Position numbers and translations under genes: made by a program. The notes under the pieces are model-generated. The model was not told the DNA's origin. It worked only from the letters and a program-made list of their open reading frames with translations, and did not search any database. From Actinomycetota bacterium (GTDB lineage Bacteria; Actinomycetota; Geothermincolia; Geothermincolales; RBG-13-55-18), in assembly GCA_014360655.1 (NCBI GenBank), contig JACIXC010000003.1, positions 186,001-250,000 on the forward strand: 64,000 nt of DNA. The letters are read 5' to 3'. Shown here in pieces: positions 53,459-61,251 of the stretch; the first letter of the stretch is position 1, and each line of letters starts with the position of its first letter.

Positions 53459-54253
53459 TTGAAGATAGCGGTTACCGGCAAGGGAGGCGTGGGCAAGACC
53501 ACCCTGGCGGGAGGGCTGGCGCGCCTGCTGGCCGCAGAAGGTTACAACGTGGTGGCGGTGGACGCCGACCCCGACGCCAACCTCGCCTCCAGCCTGGGGA
53601 TAAGCGAGGAGGAGATGGAGGGAGTGGTCCCCATCGCCGACATGAAGGAGCTCATCGCCGAGCGCACCGGCTCCAAGCCGGGCACCTTCGGCACCTATTT
53701 TAAGATGAACCCCAGGGTGGACGACCTGCCGGAAGCCCTCTCCAAGGTGCACGAGGGCGTGCGCCTGCTGGTGATGGGGACGGTGAAGGAGGGCGGGGGC
53801 GGCTGCGTCTGCCCGGAGTCGGTGATGCTCAAGGCCCTGCTGCAGCATCTTCTCCTGGCCCGCAAGGACGTGGTGATCATGGACATGGAGGCGGGGCTGG
53901 AGCACCTGGGGCGGGGGACGGCGGGGGCCGTCGACGCCATGATCGTGGTCATCGAGCCGGGCATGCGCAGCCTGCAGACGGCCAATTCCATACGGCGCCT
54001 GGCGGGGGACCTCAGGGTGCAGCGCGTTTTCGTGGTCCTCAACAAGGTGCAGAGCCCCGAGGAGGAGGAGCTGGTGAAAAGCCGCCTGGACGGCCTGCCC
54101 TTCCTGGGCTCCATCTCCTACAACCAGAACGTGCGCCGCGCCGACCTGGAGGGTACCAGCCCCTACGACGCCGACCCCGCTTTCGTGGAGGAGATACGCG
54201 CCATCAAAGAGAGGCTTTTCCAGGAACTGGGAATCGAGGCGGAGGGGGGATAG
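53459..54253 (+). CDS. cooC: CooC-type nickel-insertion/maturation ATPase
   Basis: 264 residues, second CooC homolog of the window. Walker A KIAVTGKGGVGKTTLAGGLA, VVAVDADPDANLASSLG, the CxC motif GGCVCPESVMLKALL and DMEAGLEHLGRGTAG are typical of the CO-dehydrogenase maturation factor. TTG 53459 is 8 nt after AAGGAG and gives the family-like MKIAVTGKGG start; GTG three codons earlier is the alternative. Followed by an NfnA-like gene; no CO dehydrogenase is visible. Confidence 0.9.
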   Translation: MKIAVTGKGGVGKTTLAGGLARLLAAEGYNVVAVDADPDANLASSLGISEEEMEGVVPIADMKELIAERTGSKPGTFGTYFKMNPRVDDLPEALSKVHEGVRLLVMGTVKEGGGGCVCPESVMLKALLQHLLLARKDVVIMDMEAGLEHLGRGTAGAVDAMIVVIEPGMRSLQTANSIRRLAGDLRVQRVFVVLNKVQSPEEEELVKSRLDGLPFLGSISYNQNVRRADLEGTSPYDADPAFVEEIRAIKERLFQELGIEAEGG

Positions 54254-54379
54254 GGATCCCGCGGGGCGGCGCGGGCTGCGGGGCGGCGCGCCCCGTGCGC
54301 GGGAAGGGGAACCGGGAAGGGAAACCGGGAAAAGGCTGTAGGAAAGGGATAACGGGGAAAGGACGACGGGAGCGGAGCA

Positions 54380-55195
54380 ATGGGCTACACCATACTGGAC
54401 AGGGAGAACATCGCGGAGAACATCTTCTCGACGAGGGTGCGGGCGGAGGAGATCGCCCGCCGTGCACGGGCGGGCCAGTTCGTCATCCTGCGCCTTGACG
54501 AGCGGGGGGAGCGCTTCCCTCTCACCCTGTGCGACTGGTCGGCGGAGGAGGGCTGGATACGCCTGGTCTTCCAGGTGGTGGGCCGTTCCACCGGGAAACT
54601 GAGCCGCATGGAGCCGGGCGAGGAAATCCTCGACCTGGTGGGCCCCCTGGGTAGGCCCACGGAGGTGGAGCGTTTCGGGCACGTCATCTGCGTGGGGGGC
54701 GGCGTGGGCATCGCCGCCATCTACCCCATCTGCCGCGCGATGCGCGATGCGGGCAACCGCGTCACGGGGATCATCGGTGCCCGCACCGCCGGCCTCCTCA
54801 TCCTGGAGGAGGAGATGGCGGAGGTGGTGGACGAGCTCGTGGTGACCACCGACGACGGAACGCGGGGGCTCAAGGGGCGCGTAACCTGGGCGCTGGAGGA
54901 GAGGCTGAAGGTAGAGGAGGCGGACCTGGTGATGGCCATCGGGCCGGCGATCATGATGAAGTTCGCCTCCGCGGTCACGCGGGAGTTCGGCGTGCCCACG
55001 AAGGTCAGCCTGAACTCCATCATGCTGGACGGCACGGGCATGTGCGGTACCTGCCGCTGCGAGGTGGACGGGAAGACCCGTTTCGCCTGCGTGGACGGCC
55101 CCGAGTTCGACGGCCACCAGGTGGACTGGAACCTCCTCCTCTCCCGCCTCGACCAGTACCTGGAGGAGGAAGAGGTCGCCCGCAACCTCCCGTGA
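54380..55195 (+). CDS. NfnA/SudB-like FAD/NAD-binding ferredoxin-NADP reductase subunit
   Basis: 271 residues, dihydroorotate dehydrogenase electron-transfer (PyrK)-like family. FAD-domain RFPLTLCDWSAEEGWIRLVF and GPLGRPTEVERFG, NAD-binding CVGGGVGIAAIYPICRA, and a [2Fe-2S] motif CGTCRCEVDGKTRFACVDG. It is the small subunit of NADH-dependent ferredoxin:NADP+ oxidoreductase or of related sulfide dehydrogenases. Its partner, usually adjacent, begins 8 kb away at 63097 in this window. ATG follows GAGCGGAGCA. Confidence 0.88.
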   Translation: MGYTILDRENIAENIFSTRVRAEEIARRARAGQFVILRLDERGERFPLTLCDWSAEEGWIRLVFQVVGRSTGKLSRMEPGEEILDLVGPLGRPTEVERFGHVICVGGGVGIAAIYPICRAMRDAGNRVTGIIGARTAGLLILEEEMAEVVDELVVTTDDGTRGLKGRVTWALEERLKVEEADLVMAIGPAIMMKFASAVTREFGVPTKVSLNSIMLDGTGMCGTCRCEVDGKTRFACVDGPEFDGHQVDWNLLLSRLDQYLEEEEVARNLP

Positions 55196-55398
55196 GAGGA
55201 GGGGGCGGCGCGGGAAGAAGGACGCCCGCACCGTAAGATATGGTGATCTTTTCCATGTGACGCGTCCCCGTTGGCCGCGCGCGGGAGATGCGGTCCCCAC
55301 CGGCGCGGCCCCGGCGGAGGCGCCCGGCGCGCGGTCGTCCCGCCGCGGGGGCGTGGCGTGGCGGGGCGAAAATGGGGGAGGAAGGCGGAGGCGGCGTC

Positions 55399-56535
55399 GT
55401 GCGCATCCTGGTGTGTCCCGACAAGTTCAAGGGTTCTCTCACTGCGGGCGAGGCATGCGAGGCCATCGTGCGGGGGGTCCGCGACGGGTGGCCGGAGGCG
55501 GAGACGGTCGCCTGCCCCCTGGCGGACGGTGGGGAGGGCACCCTCGAGGTGCTGGTGAGGGCCACGCGCGGCCGCGTGGTGGTCGTGGAGGCCACGGGAC
55601 CCCTGGGCGAGAAACTGCGGGCTCCCCTCGGCATCACCGGCGACGGAAGGACGGCGGTGGTGGAGATGGCCGCAGCCTCCGGCCTGGAGCTCGTGCCGCC
55701 CGGGAGCAGGGACCCCGGGGTGACCACCACCAGGGGAACGGGGGATCTCATACGCGGCGCCCTCGACCTGGGTTTGCGGCGCATCATCGTGGGCATCGGG
55801 GGCAGCGGGACCAACGACGGCGGCGCGGGGATGGCGGCCGCGCTGGGGGCGCGCTTCCTGGACGGCGAGGGGCGCGAACTTCCGCCGGGAGGGAGGGGGC
55901 TGCTGGGACTGGCGCGTATAGACCTCTCGTCAATGGACCCCCGCGTGCGCGAGACGGAGATCGTCGTCGCCAGTGACGTGGACAACCCCCTCCTCGGCCC
56001 GCGGGGGGCTGCTCGCGTCTACGCACCGCAGAAAGGCGCCGGTCCGGAGGACGTGGAGGTCCTGGAAAAAGGACTGGCCCGCCTGGTGGAGGTAGCTTCC
56101 TCGTGCGTCGCCCCGGGGCTGGAGGACATGCCGGGAGCCGGCGCCGCCGGGGGACTGGGTTTCGGGCTCGCGGCCTTCCTGGGAGCCCGCGTGCGCCCCG
56201 GTATCGAGGTGGTCATGGAAGCGCTGGGTTTCGAAGGGCTGTTGCGCTCCTGCGACCTGGTGGTGACGGGGGAGGGCAGGCTCGATGACCAGACGGCGCA
56301 CGGGAAGACGGTTTGCGGGGTGGCGAGGAAAGCCCGCGAGAGGAGGATACCCGTGCTGGCCCTGGGCGGGGAGGTGGCGGAGGGTGCGGAGGCCCTGCAC
56401 GCCCTGGGAGTGAGCGCGGTCCTGGGCATATGCCCCGGCCCGCTCAGCCGCGAGGTGTGCATGGAGCGGGCGGCCTCCATGCTGCGCCGCGCGGCGCGGG
56501 AGGCGGCGGGCCTGCTGCGGGCGCTCGCCGTCTGA
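55399..56535 (+). CDS. glycerate kinase (GckA/GarK type I family)
   Basis: 378 residues. ILVCPDKFKGSLTAGEACEA, LADGGEGTLEVLVRAT, GIGGSGTNDGGAGMAAALGA and VVTGEGRLDDQTAHGKTVCG are the family signatures. It phosphorylates glycerate to 2- or 3-phosphoglycerate. GTG 55399 gives the conserved start VRILVCPDK and the usual length; ATG 55372 in frame is also possible. Confidence 0.92.
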   Translation: MRILVCPDKFKGSLTAGEACEAIVRGVRDGWPEAETVACPLADGGEGTLEVLVRATRGRVVVVEATGPLGEKLRAPLGITGDGRTAVVEMAAASGLELVPPGSRDPGVTTTRGTGDLIRGALDLGLRRIIVGIGGSGTNDGGAGMAAALGARFLDGEGRELPPGGRGLLGLARIDLSSMDPRVRETEIVVASDVDNPLLGPRGAARVYAPQKGAGPEDVEVLEKGLARLVEVASSCVAPGLEDMPGAGAAGGLGFGLAAFLGARVRPGIEVVMEALGFEGLLRSCDLVVTGEGRLDDQTAHGKTVCGVARKARERRIPVLALGGEVAEGAEALHALGVSAVLGICPGPLSREVCMERAASMLRRAAREAAGLLRALAV

Positions 56536-56633
56536 CGCGCGGCGGCGCAGTACCGTGGCCGCCGTAACGGGGAGGGGATACGTGGCGGCGCACGGACATC
56601 ATGATGCCGCCGCCCGGCCGCTTTCCGGCGCTA

Positions 56634-56642
56634 TGCTATAAT
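56634..56642 (+). promoter_or_regulatory. extended -10 promoter of the thioredoxin/moa operon
   Basis: TGC-TATAAT, about 50 nt before ATG 56693, resembling the rpsF-operon promoter. Confidence 0.55.
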
Positions 56643-56692
56643 TACGCTGCATAATCACGGTTCCGCGTCGATTCGGGAGCGGAGGAGCACGC

Positions 56693-57082
56693 ATGCGGCA
56701 CACGGAAAAAGCGGCCTACCACGCCGTCGTGGTCCTTGCGGCGCTCGCGGCCTTCGCGTTCATGGCGGGTTGCGGGAAGCAGGCCGCAAGGGAGCGGGTG
56801 GAAACGGGGAAGCCGGCGGTGCTCAACTTCTGGCAGCCCGGCTGACCGCCGTGCAAGGCCATGGAGCCCGTGCTGGCTCAACTGCAGGAGGAATACGGGG
56901 AAGAGGTCGGCTTCCTCTCCTACAACGTCTACGAGGCGAGGGAGGAGGCCGGTTCGTACGGCATACGGGTCACCCCCACCTTCGTCTTCCTGGATGCGGA
57001 AGGACGGGAGGTGTCCAGGCTGACCGGGCAGCAACCGCCGGACACCATGCGTTCCCATATCCGGGAGGCGCTGGAGGAGTGA
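56693..57082 (+). CDS. thioredoxin-like lipoprotein, probable selenoprotein (Sec at in-frame TGA)
   Basis: 130 codons from ATG 56693 (GGAGGAGCACGC upstream) to TGA 57082. Signal peptide with lipobox FAFMAGC, then a thioredoxin fold: KPAVLNFWQPG-[TGA]-PPCKAMEPVLA, later GIRVTPTFVFLDAEG (cis-Pro) and a C-terminal helix. The TGA (56843-56845) is codon 51, exactly the first cysteine of WxxxCxxC; both sides are in the same frame and match the family. A hairpin follows at SECIS distance. So the active site is probably Sec-Pro-Pro-Cys, an extracytoplasmic thiol oxidoreductase. Alternatives are a nonsense mutation or sequencing error. First gene of a molybdenum-cofactor operon. Confidence 0.8.
56864..56879 (+). 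promoter_or_regulatory. candidate bacterial SECIS hairpin
   Basis: GAGCC (56864-56868), loop CGTGCT, GGCTC (56875-56879). It lies within the coding sequence, with its loop 23 nt after the TGA, and has a G in the first two loop positions, matching the general bacterial SECIS pattern. Confidence 0.6.
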
Positions 57083-57084
57083 AC

Positions 57085-57150
57085 ATGCGCTTCGGGACGC
57101 ACGTTTCCGTGCCGCAAGAGGTTGCGGGGAAAGGCAAGGACTTTCGATGA
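57085..57150 (+). CDS. 21-codon mini-ORF bridging thioredoxin and moaA
   Basis: ATG 57085 lies 2 nt after the thioredoxin stop and 5 nt after GGAGGAG. It ends at a TGA that overlaps the moaA ATG (ATGA at 57147-57150). The peptide (MRFGTHVSVPQEVAGKGKD...) has no known family. It seems to carry ribosomes across the 64-bp gap. Confidence 0.5.
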   Translation: MRFGTHVSVPQEVAGKGKDFR

Positions 57151-58118
57151 GCTCTCTCGTGGACCGCTTTTCGAGGCCGATAGATTACCTCCGCCTGGCG
57201 GTGACCGACCGCTGCAACCTCAGGTGCATCTACTGCATGCCCCCCGAGGGGGTGGAGCACCTGGCCCACGAGGATATCCTCACCTACGAGGAGATACTGC
57301 GTTTCCTGCGCGTGGCGGTGAGGGCGGGGATAAGCAAGGTGCGCCTGACGGGAGGGGAGCCCCTGGTGCGCAGGGACGTGGAGCACCTCGTCGAGGGGAT
57401 CGCGTCTCTCCTGCCGAGCCTGGACATATCCCTCACCACCAACGGCGTCCTCCTTGCCGGGAAGGCCGAGGCGCTGGCGCGGGCGGGGCTGAAAAGGGTC
57501 AATATCAGCATAGATTCGCTGCAGCCGGATACCTACCGCCGCATCACGCGCGTGGGAAAACTGCACGAGGCTCTGGCGGGCATGGAAGCCGCCCTGGAGG
57601 CGGGCCTCAGCCCGGTGAAGGTGAACGTGGTGGTGCTCGATCACCTCGTGGACGAACTGGAGGGCTTCGTGGACCTGGTGCACCGCCTGCCGGTGCACGT
57701 GCGCTTCATCGAGTACATGAGCCCCTGCGGGACGATGGACGGCTCCCATTACGTGCCGGCAGGCGAGATCAGGCGGGGACTGGAATCCTACGGCGACCTG
57801 CGGGAGGCCGCGCCGCCGCCGGGGGCGGGGCCGGCGCGCTACTTCAGGCTCCCGGGCGCCAGGGGGCTGTTCGGGTTCATATCGCCCGTCAGCTCGCACT
57901 TCTGCCCCGAGTGCAACCGGCTGCGTCTCACCGCCGACGGTAAGATGAGGCCCTGCCTCTTCTCCCGGGACGAGACCGACGTGAGGGAGGTCCTGCGGGG
58001 AGGGTGCACGGACGAGGAGGTCCTGCGCGTCATCAGGCGTTGCCTGGAAAAGAAACCCAGCGACCACGGGGGCATCTCTTCCTTCGCCGGGAGGACCATG
58101 TACCAGATAGGGGGCTGA
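57147..58118 (+). CDS. moaA: GTP 3',8-cyclase (molybdenum cofactor biosynthesis MoaA)
   Basis: 323 residues, radical SAM enzyme converting GTP to 3',8-cyclo-GTP. N-terminal cluster CNLRCIYCMPPEG, SAM region LTGGEPLVRRD, NISIDSLQPDTYRRIT, and the C-terminal substrate cluster HFCPECNRLRLTADGKMRPC. ATG 57147 lies in an ATGA shared with the preceding mini-ORF. The C-terminal double-glycine end (IGG) needed by MoaA is present. Confidence 0.96.
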   Translation: MSSLVDRFSRPIDYLRLAVTDRCNLRCIYCMPPEGVEHLAHEDILTYEEILRFLRVAVRAGISKVRLTGGEPLVRRDVEHLVEGIASLLPSLDISLTTNGVLLAGKAEALARAGLKRVNISIDSLQPDTYRRITRVGKLHEALAGMEAALEAGLSPVKVNVVVLDHLVDELEGFVDLVHRLPVHVRFIEYMSPCGTMDGSHYVPAGEIRRGLESYGDLREAAPPPGAGPARYFRLPGARGLFGFISPVSSHFCPECNRLRLTADGKMRPCLFSRDETDVREVLRGGCTDEEVLRVIRRCLEKKPSDHGGISSFAGRTMYQIGG

Positions 58119-58121
58119 GGG

Positions 58122-58643
58122 ATGGCTCGCGAAACGGGTCGGGGAAAGTCCGCGCAGGAAGGATTGACCCATCTCGACGAGAAGGGCAAGGCCAGGATGG
58201 TGGACGTCAGCGGCAAGAGGGTCACCACGCGCACCGCCGAGGCCGGGGCGAGGGTGCTCATGAAGGCGTCCACCCTGCGGCTCATCCTGGAGGGCGGGGT
58301 GGAGAAGGGCGACGTGCTCGCGGTGGCCCGCGTGGCGGGCATCATGGCCGCCAAGAGGACCAGCGAGATAATCCCCATGTGCCACCCCGTGGCCGTCACC
58401 TCCGTGGAGATCGACTTCCGCGTGGAGGAGGAGACGCCGGCCATCGCCGTGCTCGCCAGGGCGAAGACCCGCGACCGCACCGGCGTGGAGATGGAGGCCC
58501 TCACGGGCGCGGCGGCGGCGGCCCTCGCCATCTACGACATGTGCAAGGCGGTGGACCGCGCCATGACCGTGAGCGACCTGCGGCTGCTGAGAAAGGCCGG
58601 GGGCAGGTCCGGGACCTTCGTGAGAGGAGACGACGATGCCTGA
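58122..58643 (+). CDS. moaC: cyclic pyranopterin monophosphate synthase MoaC
   Basis: 173 residues. TRTAEAGARVLMKASTLRLI, SEIIPMCHPVAVTSVEIDF and YDMCKAVDRAMTVSDLRLL are the signatures, including the catalytic lysine region. It completes formation of cPMP with MoaA. Starts 3 nt after moaA and overlaps the MOSC gene by 8 nt. Confidence 0.96.
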   Translation: MARETGRGKSAQEGLTHLDEKGKARMVDVSGKRVTTRTAEAGARVLMKASTLRLILEGGVEKGDVLAVARVAGIMAAKRTSEIIPMCHPVAVTSVEIDFRVEEETPAIAVLARAKTRDRTGVEMEALTGAAAAALAIYDMCKAVDRAMTVSDLRLLRKAGGRSGTFVRGDDDA

Positions 58644-59082
58644 AGGCGAGATCGTCGCCGTGTGCCTGAGCGCCGAGAAGCACGTGCAGAAGGACGAGGT
58701 GGACGAGGTGCTGCTCCTGGAGGACCTGGGCATCGAGGGCGACGCGCATGCCGGTTTCGCCCACCGACAGGTCAGTCTCCTGGCGCAGGAAAGCGTGGAC
58801 AAGATGCGCGCCAGGGGCCTCGAGGACCTGCGCCCGGGAGCCTTCGGGGAGAACCTGTTGACACGGGGCATGGACCTCGTGAGCCTGGAGGTCGGCACCC
58901 GCCTGCGGGTGGGTGAAGAGGCGCTGCTGGAGGTGACCCAGATAGGGAAGGAGTGCGTGGACCGCTGCGCCATATACTACGCGGCCGGGGACTGTATCAT
59001 GCCCCGGGAGGGCATCTTCGCCCGCGTCCTGCGCGGGGGGCGCGTCAGGCCGGGGGACGTGATCGAGGTGGTGGAGGAATGA
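58636..59082 (+). CDS. MOSC-domain protein
   Basis: 148 residues. The MOSC fold is marked by GIEGDAHAGFAHRQVSLLAQ and GAFGENLLTRGMDL, with the conserved cysteine in TQIGKECVDRC. MOSC domains move sulfur to or from molybdenum or bind pterin cofactors. Part of the moa operon, overlapping moaC by 8 nt. Confidence 0.92.
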   Translation: MPEGEIVAVCLSAEKHVQKDEVDEVLLLEDLGIEGDAHAGFAHRQVSLLAQESVDKMRARGLEDLRPGAFGENLLTRGMDLVSLEVGTRLRVGEEALLEVTQIGKECVDRCAIYYAAGDCIMPREGIFARVLRGGRVRPGDVIEVVEE

Positions 59083-59141
59083 GCCCCGGCTGCCTACGGG
59101 TCGCGCTGCGGCGTGCGGGGAAAGGCGGGGAAAGGGCATGA
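59079..59141 (+). CDS. 20-codon mini-ORF bridging MOSC and mogA
   Basis: It starts within the MOSC stop (ATGA at 59079-59082) and ends at a TGA overlapping the mogA start (ATGA at 59138-59141), so every base of the gap is coding. Sequence is MSPGCLRVALRRAGKGGERA; no family. Confidence 0.5.
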   Translation: MSPGCLRVALRRAGKGGERA

Positions 59142-59653
59142 GCGGCCCGGCGATGGAACGGCCGGCCTTCCGCGTGGCCGTTCTCACGGTGAGCGACAGG
59201 GGGTCCACGGGCGAGAGGGAGGACCTCTCCGGGCGCGCCGTGGAAGAGCTGGTCCTCGCGCAGGGCTGGACGGTGGAGAGGCGCGAGGTGGTGCCCGACG
59301 AGGCGGTGAGGATAGAGGAGCGCCTCCGTTACTACTGTGACCGCCTGCGGGTGGACCTGGTGCTCACCACGGGGGGAACGGGCCTCAGTCCCCGCGACGT
59401 CACGCCGGAGGCGACGCGCGCCGTGCTGGAGAGGGAGGCGCCGGGCTTCACGGAGGCCATGCGGGCCGCCTCGTTGCGGGTGACCCCCCACGCCATGCTC
59501 TCGCGCGCCGTGAGCGGTATCCGAGGCGCGACCCTCATAGTCAACCTGCCGGGGAGTCCCCGCGGGGCGAGGGAGAACCTGGAGGTCATCCTGCCCGCCC
59601 TCCCCCACGGGCTGGACAAGCTGCGCGGCGACCCCTCGGAGTGCGCCGGCTGA
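59138..59653 (+). CDS. mog: molybdopterin adenylyltransferase MogA/MoaB family
   Basis: 171 residues. LTTGGTGLSPRDVTPEATRA and IVNLPGSPRGARENLEVILP are the MPT-binding and nucleotide motifs. It adenylates molybdopterin before molybdenum insertion. Starts inside the ATGA shared with the mini-ORF; there is an in-frame ATG five codons later as alternative. Last recognisable gene of the operon. Confidence 0.94.
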   Translation: MSGPAMERPAFRVAVLTVSDRGSTGEREDLSGRAVEELVLAQGWTVERREVVPDEAVRIEERLRYYCDRLRVDLVLTTGGTGLSPRDVTPEATRAVLEREAPGFTEAMRAASLRVTPHAMLSRAVSGIRGATLIVNLPGSPRGARENLEVILPALPHGLDKLRGDPSECAG

Positions 59654-59669
59654 GGCCGTTTCGCTCAAT

Positions 59670-59697
59670 TTGAAAAGGGTTTTGAAAAAGGTATAAT
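59670..59697 (+). promoter_or_regulatory. promoter
   Basis: TTGAAA (59670-59675), 16-nt spacer, TATAAT (59692-59697). About 59 nt upstream of the GTG at 59756, which has CTGGAGGT as ribosome site. Confidence 0.7.
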
Positions 59698-59755
59698 ATC
59701 TCTGTCTTGCGCCCCAAAGGGAACAGGGAGCGACGTTCTCACTCTGGAGGTAAAC

Positions 59756-60211
59756 GTGCTGACCAGGCGGTTCATCAAGATGATCGAGACCAGGGCGGAC
59801 AAGGTGGCGAAGCTCTGGCTCAAGGAAGTAAGGCAGTCCAAGTACACCCCCACCTACCACCACTTTCCAGAGGAGCTCCTCTTCGAAAGGGCGATGGCCG
59901 TCTACGAGCGCCTGGGGTACTGGTTGAGCCCGGAGACGCAGAAGGAGGAGATAAGGCATTTCTACATGAACCTCGGGCAGAGGCGTTACCAGGAGGGATT
60001 CCGCCTGGAAGAGGTGATCATGGCCATAATCCTCCTCAAGCGCTACCTGTGGCTCGAGGTGCTCTCGGAGGGTCTCACGCAGACGAACCTGGAGCTCTAC
60101 CAGGCACTGGAGCTGAACAACCAGGTGGTCCTCTATTTCGACCGGGCCATCTACTACACCACCCTCGGTTACATGGAGGCACTGGAGTCCGCCCGGGCCA
60201 TCAACCAGTGA
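59756..60211 (+). CDS. RsbRD N-terminal-like helical (non-haem globin-like) protein
   Basis: 151 residues, all helical. LTRRFIKMIETRADKVAKLW, YERLGYWLSPETQKEEIRHFY and FRLEEVIMAIILLKRYLWLE resemble the RsbRD N-terminal sensor domain family. Stand-alone; in stressosome proteins this region senses signals and feeds a STAS domain, which is missing here. GTG 59756 follows CTGGAGGTAAAC. Regulated by its own promoter. Confidence 0.7.
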   Translation: MLTRRFIKMIETRADKVAKLWLKEVRQSKYTPTYHHFPEELLFERAMAVYERLGYWLSPETQKEEIRHFYMNLGQRRYQEGFRLEEVIMAIILLKRYLWLEVLSEGLTQTNLELYQALELNNQVVLYFDRAIYYTTLGYMEALESARAINQ

Positions 60212-60438
60212 TGGTCACGGCGGCACCCCCGGTCCCCGCCCCGTATCCGTGCGGGAGAGTCCTTCGCGTGAGCGGCATCGTTGCCCCGCAGCCGCGGCCT
60301 GCTATATATTTTGGGAGGTTACGGGAGTTCCTGGAGCACGCGGGCGCGGGTGAAATGCCTTGAAAGGGAAGCGCCGGGCAGCCCCTGAGGGGGTTGTCAT
60401 CGCATGAGGGCACCAGGGCGGGCGGAAGGGAGAGAGGC

Positions 60439-61065
60439 TTGCAGCTGATACTGGTCAGGCACGGCGAGACGGAATATAACCGCGCGGACGTCTTCCGGGG
60501 ACGCGTGGACCTTCCCCTCAACGAACGCGGAAGGATGCAGGCGCGCGCGGCGGCTTCCTGTCTGCGCGAGACGGACTTCGAGGCCTTCTATTCCAGTCCC
60601 CTGAGGCGCTCCATGGAGACGGCACGGGCCATAGCGGAGCCGCACGGCGGCGAGGTGCGCCCGCTCGAGGAGTTCAACGACGTCGACTACGGGCTCTGGA
60701 GCGGGAAGAGCGTGGACGAGGTGCGCGAGGCCTGGCCGGAATTATTTTCCATATGGGTGGACAACCCGGAGGAGGTGGTCTTTCCGGAGGGCGAATCCCT
60801 GCGCGCGGTACGGGAGAGACTGCAGGCCGGGCTGGATCGACTGGCGGAACAACATGACGGGACGATCCTCCTGGTGGGACACAAGCTCATCAACCGCCTG
60901 CTCATCTGCATCGTCCTCGACCTCCCCACCGCGGCCTTCTGGCACGTTGACCAGTCCAACGGGGCCATCAACGTCATCGCGCACGGGGAACTGGGATGGG
61001 TGCTGCGCCGCATGAACGACGTCGGCCACCTCAAGGGGATGGAGAGCGCGGACCAGCGCACGTGA
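60439..61065 (+). CDS. histidine phosphatase family protein
   Basis: 208 residues. The catalytic LILVRHGETEYNRADVFRG motif, then YSSPLRRSMETARAI, and the second His in TILLVGHKLINR define the phosphoglycerate mutase/phosphatase superfamily; cobalamin (CobC-like) or other small-molecule phosphatases are possible. TTG 60439 follows GGGAGAGAGGC and begins right at the conserved core; upstream in-frame codons add unrelated residues. A 14-codon ORF (ATG 60404) overlaps this start. Confidence 0.85.
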   Translation: MQLILVRHGETEYNRADVFRGRVDLPLNERGRMQARAAASCLRETDFEAFYSSPLRRSMETARAIAEPHGGEVRPLEEFNDVDYGLWSGKSVDEVREAWPELFSIWVDNPEEVVFPEGESLRAVRERLQAGLDRLAEQHDGTILLVGHKLINRLLICIVLDLPTAAFWHVDQSNGAINVIAHGELGWVLRRMNDVGHLKGMESADQRT

Positions 61066-61177
61066 CGCCGCGGTTGAACCGCGGTGCAGGGCGTCGTCGA
61101 CGCGGGCAGCCGGGGCGATGCGGAGAGGGGGCCGGGGCCCGGCACGGGCTTCGCAGGTCGGGCATGGGCCGGTGGGG

Positions 61178-61183
61178 TATAAT
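61178..61183 (+). promoter_or_regulatory. -10 box of a (near-)leaderless transcript
   Basis: TATAAT with ATG 61192 starting 8 nt after it. Confidence 0.5.
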
Positions 61184-61191
61184 TAACCCGT

Positions 61192-61251
61192 ATGATCGAC
61201 CCGATAAAAGTGACCCGACGAGGTCAGGAGGGGACCCGGAAGCGGACATGA
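61192..61251 (+). CDS. leaderless 19-codon mini-ORF overlapping DUF5318 gene
   Basis: ATG 61192 has no ribosome site but a TATAAT just upstream. The stop TGA forms ATGA with the DUF5318 ATG at 61248; GGTCAGGAGGGG inside it serves as the downstream ribosome site. Sequence MIDPIKVTRRGQEGTRKRT has no family. Confidence 0.5.
   Translation: MIDPIKVTRRGQEGTRKRT

Noticed and set aside
56693-57082. Thioredoxin gene as a simple pseudogene
   Set aside because: The only lesion is at the one codon where Sec would replace Cys, with a hairpin in the right place; other codons look intact. Kept as an alternative only.
60404-60448. 14-codon ORF overlapping the histidine phosphatase start
   Set aside because: Overlap is 10 nt and not an ATGA/GTGA joint; promoter placement is unclear.
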